DNA of 64,000 bases, taken from assembly GCA_034766995.1 (NCBI GenBank), contig CM068315.1, forward strand, positions 54,082,056-54,146,055, in the 5' to 3' direction. Source of the stretch: Acanthacorydalis orientalis. Lineage: Eukaryota > Arthropoda > Insecta > Megaloptera > Corydalidae. The translations under genes and the position numbers were made by a program. Shown piece after piece: positions 36,561 through 51,774 of the stretch. Position 1 is the first letter of the stretch. Each line of letters begins with the position of its first letter. The notes under the pieces were generated by a model, which worked only from the letters and a program-made list of their open reading frames with translations, searched no databases and was not told the DNA's origin.

Positions 36561-37090
36561 CAGTGGCCAGGAAAAGTGTTCAAACAGTTGTCAATTTGAA
36601 ACAAAATGCTAAATTTCTCTTTAAATTAAAGGCGTTGTCTTAGAATTTTCACCATTTGTTTTACTTAATTACAAATGTTTCACTTATAATTACAAATTTA
36701 ATTTTCATTAAAACAGTTTTCAAGGAAAAGTAAAATAATATGCAATGCAAAGGTATTCAAACAAATGATAAATAACGATTAAAATGTAATGTAATTTTTA
36801 AAATAATGTTTTGTAGAGTTTCATTAGCATTAATTACAGCTAGAAGTCGTTTTCGCATGAATCTAACTAGATTTTGTGTTTGTTCGGGAGTTATTTTACT
36901 TCATTCTTCCAAAAGTATCATTTTTAGCTGTTCTTTATTGTAAATGTCATGTTTTCCGATACCGCCCTTTGATAAGGGCCCAAAAATTTTCTATCGGGTT
37001 CATGTCTGGCGATTGAGGAGTTTACAGTAGATGCGGGCAATTATAAGTGATCCGCTTGTGCACATTGTAAGCAGCACATTTTTTTTAAAT
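36561..37090 (-). mobile_element. Tc1-like transposon, 3' fragment
   Basis: The outer end reads CAGTGGCCAGGAAAAGTGTT, preceded by TA. Reading the minus strand from about 37020, the Tc1 motifs [29 protein letters not shown] and RLLAVINAN can be followed with frame breaks. This is the distal catalytic region and C-terminus of a DDE transposase. The fragment stops at the Helitron-like end at 37095, which may have inserted into it. Same family as 22412-22853. Confidence 0.82.
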
Positions 37091-37094
37091 CATA

Positions 37095-37248
37095 CTAGGA
37101 GGCTTCGCCCCCTGCTCGCTGCGCTCGCCCACTTCTCAATTATAAACTTGTACATGAATCGAATGAAAGAATAAACATATTTTTTTAAAACTCATTATGT
37201 CTATATAATTATTATCACAGATATATCGCAACGTAGTCGTTATATATA

Positions 37249-37309
<61 letters not shown>

Positions 37310-37378
37310 TATGTCTATATAAGCATGGCAGATAGATTATTTTTTGTAATGCTGTAGTTTTTTGTGGATAATTTTAAT

Positions 37379-37434
<56 letters not shown>
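37095..37434 (-). mobile_element. Helitron-like repeat end (second copy)
   Basis: Starts CTAGGAGGCTTCGCCCCCTG and continues CTCGCTGCGCTCGCCC, then a block with AATAAACATATTTTTTTAAA, matching 25749-25870 in the same orientation. The tail TTTTTTGTGGATAATTTTAA (about 37358-37378) also matches bases near 26103-26123. The two copies therefore share both flanks of an internal TA array. On the minus strand the end reads as a GC-rich hairpin followed by CTAG and T. Confidence 0.55.
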
Positions 37435-37437
<3 letters not shown>

Positions 37438-38388
37438 ATATATTGGAAAAATCTGATATTCTTGTACTTTCCGTTTGAAGGTTAGTGCCATTGCTATTGA
37501 AATGCATATTCACAATAATCAACAGTATTAATAAACAATTATTGAACACTTGTGATTTGTATGTTTTGTAAGAGAGAAAAAAGCCATTTCTAATATAACT
37601 TCAAAACCTCATTAAGTCAAGAATATGTGAGAATTATAGTACAAATTATAAAATTTGATGTCAATGTCAAATAAATCATGCTATAATGGATGCAAATGGC
37701 GTATAGCTTATCATCAAAAAAGCAGCATTTTTATTTATGTTAATATTTAAATATGTGTGTGCACAAATACTTTTTATAACATACAATTTGGGTGTTAAAT
37801 CATTACATATTGAATAATATTTTTGAACAACAAATATTATTTTTTCTCTATCATGAACAAATAAAAATAGGCTAGCAAATATTTTTTCTACTCGCTGCAT
37901 AAAAAAAAATATTTTATATAATATTTCAGGTACTTTGGATGATAATTTATTTCAAATGTATTTCATAAATACGTTATCTAAATGTAAATAAAGATTGCAG
38001 CCCTACTAACATGCATATGCATACAAAAAAGATATATATATATATATATTTATATATATACATATAAAATAGATTAAGATAAAAAAATCAAGTTATATTA
38101 ATAAATATTTTTAGTGATGAAAATGTATGTTTTAAAAATTTTCATAGATAAATGTCTTTACTAGTATTCTTGTTCACATCTACTATGTATTGATATTTTT
38201 ATTGTTTGTAATCTTGTTATTTTAAACAGGCCAAATAGGGGCACTTTTTTTTAATAATTGATAAATGTATTTTGTACATCATAGTTCTATTAATCATGTC
38301 TACATGTAGCGTTTTATTAAAAAAATGTGCAGCATACTCGCATTTAGTATTTTGGTCTTATTTATATAAATGATTGGTTTATAGAAAA

Positions 38389-38449
<61 letters not shown>

Positions 38450-39076
38450 TGTGTGTGTGTATGTGAATATATATATATAGTGTTTATTGCGACGCAAATA
38501 ATATTTGCATTATTTTTCAGATATAAAATCAACAGAAGTATCTCCAAACCAATTATACTGTGCTACTGTATAAATTTCATAATGTAACTGTTTTATGTGA
38601 TTAAGTATTTCGAGCTTTGGAGAATAATTTGTGAATATCTGTTTTTCGAGTTCTACTTTTTATATTTTATCTCTATTCTTAAAGGTAATTTGAACTAAAT
38701 TAATAGATAAATACTAAATACAAAGTACTAGGTGTTAAAAATGAACAAATGTAATAAATAATCATTTACTTTTTTATATATTGTTGATATCCAATGGAAA
38801 TAAGAAAAAATATATTATTTATTCTTTTAATTATGTTGGGTCTCTTCGGTTCTCAGTATGTAAATATTTATATCACTTAGGTTATCATTTATTCAAAATT
38901 AGATTTAAAATGACTCTTGAATATTGACAATTTTTTTACATACTTTACATATTTATTATATTGTGTAATGTGACAAAATGCTAAAAAAAATGTAATTGTT
39001 ATGTAAATAAAAATATTCTTACAGATTACATTTTTTCTGATGAAATAACAAAAGGTTGACTGAATGTGAATTTAAG
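37435..39076. other. intergenic, no supported gene
   Basis: AT-rich, with a TA array at about 38391-38446 that passes into a GTGTGT tract and a further short TA run. The right end would contain the promoter and 5' UTR of the downstream membrane-protein gene. Confidence 0.5.
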
Positions 39077-39464
39077 ATGGCAGAACAAGTTGTTGAAGGT
39101 AAATTTATAAATTGATGAAACAAGATTTTACAAATCGCTCGTTTTGAAGTTTGTATTTTCTTTTAATTTATTTTAACTCTTTAAATATAGTTATAATTTA
39201 TTTAGTTATTAACATGAATAAAACATTCCAAAATTTATAGTTGTGTAGTTTAAGAGATACAAGAATTTTTCTTTCTCTTATAACGTAAAGAAATTTTGTT
39301 ACTCAATTTTATCTTAAGTAAACTTTGTTATTTTACTTAAAAACATTACGGGTTTTTTTTTAATGAATGATTGATGGTGATGATTTTGCTATAATTTCTC
39401 GAAAGTTCATTATCTTAATGTATAAGCTTCAACTCACTGATGTATTAATTGTAAATTAATAAAT

Positions 39465-39503
<39 letters not shown>

Positions 39504-39879
39504 GTATTTTTTAACAGTTCGTCGATACGGATGCTACAAGTTTGGATGCATAATTGCTATACTAGTTCTTATTATAACAATTGGAGCTATTGTTGTTCAG
39601 ATTTTAACACCGTATGACCAAGAAGTTCTAGCGTTTTTCGGAATACTTTTATTGATCCTCGCAATTGCATCATTTTTATTTATTGACTTCCAAAGAAGAA
39701 AAGCCTCAAAACGGAAAGAAGAAAGTGCAAGTAGATGGATTCAAAACACAATTGATGAAACGCGTTCAACAAAGACGTTAGATAGTACATTAGTGAAAAC
39801 ATGGAAATTTGACAGAGTGAGCAATACAAATGAAAGAGTGAGTAATATTGAGAATAGTGATGATGAGACCAAACGTTAA
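39077..39879 (+). CDS. unrecognised two-pass membrane protein, 127 aa
   Basis: Two exons are seen: 39077-39098 (MAEQVVE plus one base, donor gtaaat) and 39518-39879 (acceptor ttaacag), joined in phase. Two hydrophobic helices are clear, about residues 16-37 (FGCIIAILVLIITIGAIVVQ) and 43-64 (EVLAFFGILLLILAIASFLF). They are separated by a very short polar loop (TPYDQ), giving a hairpin topology. The C-terminal 60 residues are highly charged (FQRRKASKRKEESASRW, then a Ser/Thr/Asn-rich acidic end), so the tail is likely cytosolic. I do not recognise the family. A polyadenylation signal AATAAA lies near 39967. The acceptor is preceded by a (CT)n(TA)n array that supplies its pyrimidine tract. Alternative: a start inside exon 2 is less likely, because the first Met there comes late. 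Confidence 0.65.
39464..39503 (+). repeat. (CT)n(TA)n array at a 3' splice site
   Basis: About 26 bases of CT repeats followed by TA repeats lie 15-50 bases upstream of the exon at 39518. Together with TTTTTTAACAG they form the polypyrimidine tract of that acceptor. Confidence 0.8.
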
Positions 39880-41095
39880 TTCGATTCACACTAGTATGAA
39901 CGTTATGAAAATAATATGAAAAAATACGAATAAAAAGGACTATTAATAATGTATTTATATATGTGAAAAATAAACTGTAATTTTTAATTTGAAAAATAAA
40001 AATAGTCTTAAATTGTTTTTTTCATGTATGTAGGTCGCATTTGTATGTACATTTATGTTCATATCTAATTTGTTATACTTGAATTATATAATTTGTGATT
40101 ATAGGAATTACACATTTAAAATATATCTACTTTTCACTTCATTCTATCTATATTTTCAATTTTGTTTAAATCAAATCTATTACTTTTGACAACGTAATAT
40201 TATTTAATTACTTATTGTATATTGTAATATTTTTATATATAACTATCTTATATCAGTACTTTGTCTTGCATTTCAAATAAGAGACCATTCAAAAATATAA
40301 CTTCATTTGATTACATAATAAGTGTCTTAGGGATGTTAAATTTAGAAATGAAAAGTATATTCTATATTCTTTTTTATTTTGCTTTGTAACTATTTTAACA
40401 ATAAGTTTTATCTTAAGACTTATTGTTCACAACTTTCTATTTTTGAACTAGTCAAAAGTAAATGTTTAAAAGTTGACAGATCACAATATAGTTCTGACAC
40501 TGTGGATACATGCACATCCATAAATTAATTCTTCTTTCATCCCATAAATCCCAAAATATTGTTCTGGTCAAAAACTTGCAATAAATCATTATTGATCATT
40601 TTCGATTGTTGCTTATGTGCATTTCGATGACGATGATATCATTTTCAGAAAGACTAAGTTCTGAAATATCTCAAAAAATATTCTGTTCTGTATTTTCACG
40701 CTCTGTTAATGACGTCATCTACATGGAAATAAGAATAAGCAACAGTCAAAAGTGATCAATAATGATTTATTGATCATTTTTGATCAGATAGATTATGTAT
40801 TACAGTTTGTGGAGTGACAAAGCATTCATTAATGATGCGTTGTTTTTCAAAATAATATTCAGTAGTGCCAATATGATTTTTGTAAAAAGGTACTGTTGAA
40901 ATTAAGGTAAATAACTGTGTCCAAATTGTATTAAATTTTTATTTAAATTTATTATTTGCCATGTTAAATTAAAAATTACAATATTTAAGAATATTAATAT
41001 CTCTTTTTTATTGTGTGGTTGGCATCAGTGTAGACTGGCGAAGAATTAAAATTTTACATGTCAGTGCCTGTGTGTGGTGCAGAGAATCGTAAAAA
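39880..41095. other. intergenic, contains one MITE
   Basis: This is the 3' region of the membrane-protein gene and the leader of PSMD4. A 227-bp inverted-repeat element occupies 40563-40789. Nothing else was recognised. Confidence 0.5.
40563..40789. repeat. inverted-repeat MITE, about 227 bp
   Basis: The left arm 40563-40616 (TCTGGTCAAAAACTTGCAAT onward) and the right arm 40735-40789 are inverted copies with a handful of mismatches. They share AATAAATCATTATTGATCA and GTTGCTTAT. The central about 118 bases are unique and more GC-balanced. No clear target duplication was seen. Long arms and small size fit a non-autonomous DNA transposon of unknown superfamily. Confidence 0.7.
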
Positions 41096-43569
<2,474 letters not shown>

Positions 43570-44496
43570 ATGTTCTTAGATAAAATATATTTATCCATGA
43601 TTTGTATTACATATAAAATGATATGTTTGTCATAATAAATAAATTAATAATATACAAAACTTGTAAAACTTTTATTAAATGTATTTTTTTTTCAGAATAT
43701 TTGTTTTATGATTTTCTAGTAATTGTAAGAATATGTTTTCTGTTTTAATAAAAATGTGTTAATTTGTTTTGAGTGATTATAATTTTTATATTATGTATTT
43801 GTTTTAATTTCTGTACTTTTTTCTTTATGTTGTTTTAGATACAAGTTGAGAATTATATGTGAACTACAAAATGTGTGTATATTTTTCTCTGATCTATTAA
43901 ACCTTAATGAATTTTTATTAAACCTTAATATATACTATTAAATGTATGGAAAGTCATTTTCTATTTTTTGTTTTCTTAATAAGTAAACATTTTTACAGTG
44001 AAAGGTGCAATTCCAAGTAATGAAGTATATCTATGTATGTATATACATATTTAATTTGTCATAGTATATTAGACAAAAAAGAAAAAATGCATTAATTTAC
44101 ATATAATACATGTTTCTGTTTTTTAATTCATTATACATATTTTTGAGAACAGTAATGATATTTATAAAATGTTTAAATGTTTTGCGGTCTCAAAAAGATA
44201 TATAAATGAATTTATAGTTTTTTTTATGTACATTACATTATAGATAATTATATTCAATACAATCATGTGATATCTAATAATATCAAGAATTAAAAAAGAG
44301 TAGCAATAATCATATTGTTATGAAATGTGCAACTTATTCTTTTTGAATTACTAACATAAATACCGTTTTTCAATATGAATTTCTTGTGTATTTTTTTAAT
44401 AAAATATTTTTTAACAAAAAATTAGCAATGAAAATGTACGTGAGCATATATATATATATAATTGTAATATAAAATGTTTCCATAATGGATATAAGG

Positions 44497-44699
<203 letters not shown>

Positions 44700-45188
44700 T
44701 ATATATACATATGTATATATAATAAAAATACTTTTTATTTCTTACAATATGTGTAGTTATTCAACAGATTATAATTTCTTGTAATATTAATAGTTAAGAA
44801 TGTCTACATAATAAATGATTAATTGATAAATTCATGTAGTTCAAATATAAAAAAGTTTATTTAAATATCTATTAAATAATAAAACTATTTTTAAATATCT
44901 TAAATATATGTATTAGAACAATCATTCAAACTTAATAACGACTATTTTGACTAGAAGTATGCTCTGTAACGTTAAAAAGTACAACAGATAACAAACTCGT
45001 TCTACATATTATAAGAGCGAGATAATAAATGGTACTTAAATGTTGTCTTCTATTTACCATTTCTAAATAATTTATATGTACGTACTTGTCGAACGTCAGA
45101 TCTTAATCATAGATACAACAATAAAAGTTAAGTATCAGTCTAAAACTCATTACAGCTCTTCGTTCTATCGAATTCCATTTTCTTTACT

Positions 45189-46405
45189 TTATCTGGTATC
45201 TTGCGATGGTTTATGCACCTCAGGAATTTTATTGTCTTGCTGCATTGTGATAGCGCAATAAGGCGGCGGTGGTAAATCATAACAAACAACTGATTCATAA
45301 CTTGGCGGTTGTTCTACGTATTGTTGTAGAATTGTGTTTACGGATCGTAAATTATTATTCTGAAAAATAAAAAAAAAACATATAGAAATCATGAAAGAAA
45401 TGTTTTAAAAAGTATTTAACAAAAACATTTCGAAACAACAATATTAAACAATTATGTTTTATACAAATGAAATATTTTTGTTTTGAAACTTGTCATATTA
45501 ATTTACTGAAAGCTTCAAATACATTTTAGTGATTAAGGTAATATTTACAAAGTAAAAAGAATTAATGTATTTAAAACACGCATCCAAGGCCAAGTGATAT
45601 AAAACTGTAATTATGGATTTTAAATTGTTTTCTTAGGTATGTATATGGTTAAATTATACTTCTATAATTAATAATTAATATGATTATTGTTATTATAATA
45701 TTGTTTTAGATTAAATTACAAACAAATATACACGTATATGTATAATAATGATTTGTTTGCGAAATGAAATATTTTTAATGTGTTCATGCAATTGAAAAAA
45801 AAACACATTTCACGAATTATTGCTGAAATTGCGCTTTTTAAATATGTTAATCGTTAATGAAATAACAAAATAATACTGAAGTCTAGGAATATATTTATAA
45901 AATTGATCGACTTTTTAAAAAGTTACTCTTAAATATTCGAAAATAAAATTAATGATATCAAGAGCCTTCTTAATATTCTAATGTAATTTTTAATGTTCTA
46001 CGGTGATATTCAGAGCTGTGTGGATGGCATGAAGCAATGGGGCACTGGCTTCAGGCGCCTCATACCTGAGGCGCTTGTTAGATATTTCACAATTTATTAT
46101 TTTGTTTCATTATTTGTATGACTTTTGTTTGTTTATAACGAATAATAAAGCTTAAATAATATATAGTGCTGTCACCGGTGCTAGAACGCGCCCTGTACCT
46201 AATCTATAATTATAGATTTCATCTTCAGATGTATATTATATGTTAGTCATGTGAAATTAATATATAAGTATGTTTAAAATTGTATTTGCTCCCTTTTAAA
46301 CATGTTGAATAATTCCAATTCCAACTTTTTTATTATTAGCTTTGTATTGTATTATTACATTTGAAATTAATAAAAAAGGAACTTCCTCTCTCTACACGCA
46401 CACAC

Positions 46406-46470
<65 letters not shown>

Positions 46471-47013
46471 TGCGTGTTTATAAAATTAAATTGTTCAACA
46501 CACTTATGACGATATTTATCGATTTTTTATTATAATATATATATTTATAAGTATTCAAAAGAGAAAAGATTTACATTTGATTAAATATATTTTCGGTATT
46601 AGGTCAATACCGTTTATATATTTAATGTTTGTAATAAATTTTTAATTAACTTTGTTATACGAAGATGTGTTCTGGCTTAATATACAATTACTGTACAAGG
46701 TTATATTTTAAATCGATTGTTTAATATGTTTAAATAATAATTTACATATATTATTTAGGATACTAGTTCGACCATGGCAGTGTAACTGACGATTTTTTAT
46801 TACGACCATGGACAGTGATAATTTTGTTAAAGAATAATGTTTAAATGATCGACGACAATGATTAAACCTCCATAGTGTTAAAATTGACCTGTAATGAACT
46901 TGACCGATTTTTTTCTACAGCCTTTCTATGACATTTTAAATACTTCTTTTCACGTTTGAAATTTAAAACTATATTTTTTATACACATAAAATCTACCTTA
47001 ATATGTAAGCGTA

Positions 47014-47088
<75 letters not shown>

Positions 47089-50000
47089 GGTGGCTGTGTG
47101 TGTCTGTGTGCTTGTAAGTATTAAAAAATAATTCGTTAGTATTATAGAAACTAAAATAAAATCCTTGACACGTCACAGAAAGACCTATAACATTTATACT
47201 TTCCTTTAATTAAGTAGAATAAATTATAGAATTTTATAAAATTAAGTACTGAAAAATTAAGGAATTTCTTCAATGCTTGTTTTTATGCAGTGAGTAATAT
47301 TTTATCATGCTGTAAGTAACGAAATATATTTAGTGTTTTTAAAAAAAAACAACACTGTTCTAATTGAGGCAGTATGATTTGAATTAGATTATTTAGACTG
47401 ATAATTCATTAGTTATGTATATATGAACACATTTCTTGACATGTAATTTGTTATTAAAATGAAGCGAATTTTAAGAAGAAGGTTTCTGATTTTTATGAAA
47501 TTTACAATTATTCAGTTTTTTTTTAAAAAATATACATATTCTTGAAAATTCATATTTTACTGGAAGGATTACCAAGATGCAGATCATTCAGTTTTTTTAT
47601 TTTTTTATGTTCTGTTAATAAAAAATAATTTAGAAGAAAATGATCATAGGTCTTCTGATCAGTTGTTCAAAATCTTTGTTACAAACTATGTGTATAACCC
47701 TTAAAGCTTAAATGTTTAGGCACCCATTCTCTAATAATGTTTTATAAATTACATTTATATATTTATCGATTCGGTTTTTATGACTATTCATTAATTATTT
47801 TTTATCTATCACTTGTAATTAATAAGGAATTAATTTAGAACAGTAGTTTATTACTTTTAATAAATTTTAAAAATATTTTATTTTTTGCGTGCACATTATT
47901 TCTTTAATTTTTTCTAGAAAGACTTCGCTGTAATTTTGTCATTAGTGCATGTGTTTTGAATTTGATTTTATTAGTCTCAAGATAGTGAGAAGATTAAGAA
48001 AATTTTGTTGGAAAATATGTTGAAATAATCAGCATTTGTACGAGGGTCGTTTGATAAGTATGGTAAAAAAGCAAGTTAAACACCGTTTTTTAGAAAAAAT
48101 CGATTAGTTTTCTCAGCACAAGCGTCGCTTCTGGCTGAAATTTCACCTATGGATAGTTTGAAAGTGACACTTGATATCCGTGACTACCAAATCAATAGTA
48201 GCGCTACATCATAAAAATTTACCAAACTTATCAATCGACCCTTATATTGAAAATTCAAAATATCTTTTTACGGATTTATTCGATTGAAAAAATAAACATT
48301 ATTATTTACCTGTGTTATCACAAGTTCCGGTCTTGCCATATCATCTTGAGGACATTCGTCTTCGTAACAATGTATTTCGTGTTTTTCTCGTGAACAAAGT
48401 CCTAGTCGTTTCATTATATAACAGCAGACGAGCAAACTGACTGTTAACATTGCTAATCCCAATGCTAATACAGTCCACCGTGTTTCTGTGTCTTGATTCC
48501 AATCCGAATCTGTGTCCAATGAACTACTACTGTGATTGTTCGTGATTGCGTTTATTTGTAATTGCGTTTGAAGGAGTAACGTGAATGTAACTAATAATGG
48601 AACTGACACAAGAGCGACGATGAGATCCACAATCGGTTGAGAAATCTGAAACAAAAAAACGTCAAGTGTTATAGTTCAATGTATACAATTAAAATTATAC
48701 GGTCGAGTTTTGAAGTATACTTGGAAAAATAATTGTTAATTTTATAAGATTTTTAACTCTACTTTCATAAATTGAATTGCTGACAAAACTATATTCTTTT
48801 TAATTGGCTTCGATGTTAATTTATTTTAAATGTCGTTTTAATATGATATAAAGCCGAAACGATTCGTTTACTAGTAGTATTTAAATTGATCAGAAATGAT
48901 ATTTAAAAATTAATAACCAATAAAACAGTTATTAAGTCCTTAAGACAAATTAAATATACCTGTTTACATTTTCTTCATAAAGTGAGATGTGAAATAACAA
49001 TTAATGGACACTTGCACAAAATGTGGAATATAATTTATTACAATTGATTATTGAGAATTGAAATTATAAATAGAAAACATGTAAACATATGATTTATATA
49101 AAAAGCAAGTATAATGTTTTTTTTTTAAAATATAGATCTTATACTTTGTGTCAGTGGCTGTAAATTGAAGCCTGGCTTAATATTAGCATCTCAACATTAT
49201 TTTAATTTCCTCTCACGACATCTGTTTCATAAACGTTAATATTTTAAAATAATATTAAAATGTTATTAATTGTTAACATTTTAAATTACTCACATACATA
49301 AAAAAAATTTTTAAAAAACATTTTTTTTGAATACAGATCTTAGATTTTTAGAATATATGAGATTTGTTTATAAAAGAAATCACTGATTTGTCCCATTATC
49401 TTTGCTGGCATTACTGCTAAATTTATTTTAAAAATCTTTTGCTTTTCCACATATCACATATTTCTTTATATTATTGAACATTCTTGATCAGAAACTTTTT
49501 TATGAGAGTGTGAAATATTCATTTGTGAAACTCTATGATAATTTATAGATTTTTAATTTTTTACTATATAGATATTAACAAAAACGTGTTTAAAGTTACT
49601 TTGAAATATGAAAAATGATGCACAAAATAACGATTAAAATCAGAGTTTATAAAAAATTATGAGATGACAGGATTATATCCTGAAAATCCTGTTAATTTAA
49701 AATCTTATTTATAAAAAATAAGCATGTTTATAACGATTGATACAAATAAAACCATTGATATAACTTTATATTTACAAGACTTAAAATATTTGACATGAAC
49801 ATAAAAGCAGACACTATTTCAAGCTTTCATTACGAAATTATATACTGAATTTCTTATTCCTTTCACGATTTTTGAAATAAAGTTACTTGCAATAGTAAAG
49901 AGAGATATTCATATGTTTGTATATATATATATATATTTGCGTAACTTAAATATTTGTTTTATTCAAAAACACACATTAAAGATTTCACTTTCAGCATGGC

Positions 50001-50120
50001 ACGTTATTTAAATATTTACCTGACAGATTTTCATTTAAAAAATGATTTTTATTTCCTGCTAAAATGTGTTCTGTGGAATAAAACCACTTTTGTACTTTAT
50101 TTAAATATGTAAATTTAAAC

Positions 50121-50169
<49 letters not shown>

Positions 50170-50460
50170 CGAGCAGTATATAATAGAAGGGCACATAAAA
50201 TATTTTTAATAAAACTTTTATTCGGTATGTCAGTTCATATTCGTTGATTTACAAATGATAGAAATATATAATTTTAGGAACAAGATATAATATGATTCAA
50301 ATATCCATTTTGAAAAAAAACCAACTGATTTTAACTCTAGAGTATTCAATTTTCAAACATTTTTGTACACTTTTTCTTTTGACACTTAGGCACATCAGTT
50401 TGATACTTTCTCTACACACACACAGGCACACATACATACACATACACACACATACACACG

Positions 50461-50505
<45 letters not shown>

Positions 50506-50605
50506 GGACAATGGCGCACTCAGGATTTAATCTTAGAGGGGGCCTAGTTGAATGGATATTTTTTTTTAATGTGAATTCAATAAAGTTCATTAGATGATTA
50601 TAAAA

Positions 50606-50667
<62 letters not shown>

Positions 50668-51691
50668 GACTGAAAGTTTTATTTAGTGAAATTCATAAAT
50701 TTTAAATCGTTAATTGACTTTACATTCGAGATCTTGAGTAAACATTAAACAATGAGAATTAATTACACTAAATTGAGTAGTGAAACTTGTTATCGATTTT
50801 CTCACATATAAAGTATATTATTTTAAATATTATTTGCAGTTTTGGTTGATCAAAAATATAAGTGTTTAAAAAACAGATATTCTGTTTATTTATTGAAAGA
50901 TAGACGAAGCAATGCTAAGTTTAATAACTTCTTTAATGACCTCTGCGACCTTAAGTCAATGCTATATAAAATACATGTAATATTTAAATACAAGACCACA
51001 AATCTAAAAGCCTTGTCAATTAAATTTTAAATTAACTATGCGTGTTAATACTTTTTGATGTTGCAATTATCATATTTTTTAGGCGAGGTGTTTTCTAATA
51101 AACATTGTCGTAATTGGTTGGAACAGTGTTAAATTAAATTTTAAAGGATAAGATTTCTATCCTTTAAAAGATTTTAAAAGATAAGTCAGACCTGTTTTTC
51201 AATGTTATTTTAAAAGAGTGTATTTGAAAAAAATGAAGTTGTTTTCGATTCGATACACTTTTTTCGGTTGATTTCAACTTTATTAAAATTCTTTCTTGAA
51301 AGCGATAAAGACAGGTAAATTATATTATAATTTTTATTTGAGAAGATAATAATATACAGAAATTAGTGCCTTGAATAGGTCATTTAATATTCATTTGCTG
51401 ACACGGAAATAATATTTTAATTGATTTGGTAATTGTTTTGAAGACTAATTTTTTCAATATCTAATTTTAAATAAATATTTTAATTTGATATGCATAAAAT
51501 TATGATCGTTTAATGAATATTGTTTTTGTTCTACTAAGAAAATCATGAAATTTGAAAAAGTATTTCATGAAATAAAAAATGTAGTAATAGAAAAATATCG
51601 AATAATAATAATAGACAATACATTTTTATTTTTTTATATAAATCTTTTTTATGGTAATTTTATAACATGATTCAGCATATTTTTTTTATTT

Positions 51692-51774
<83 letters not shown>

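Noticed and set aside
39680..39889. Minus-strand 69-codon frame
   Set aside because: Antisense to the charged tail of the 127-aa membrane protein; no independent signal.
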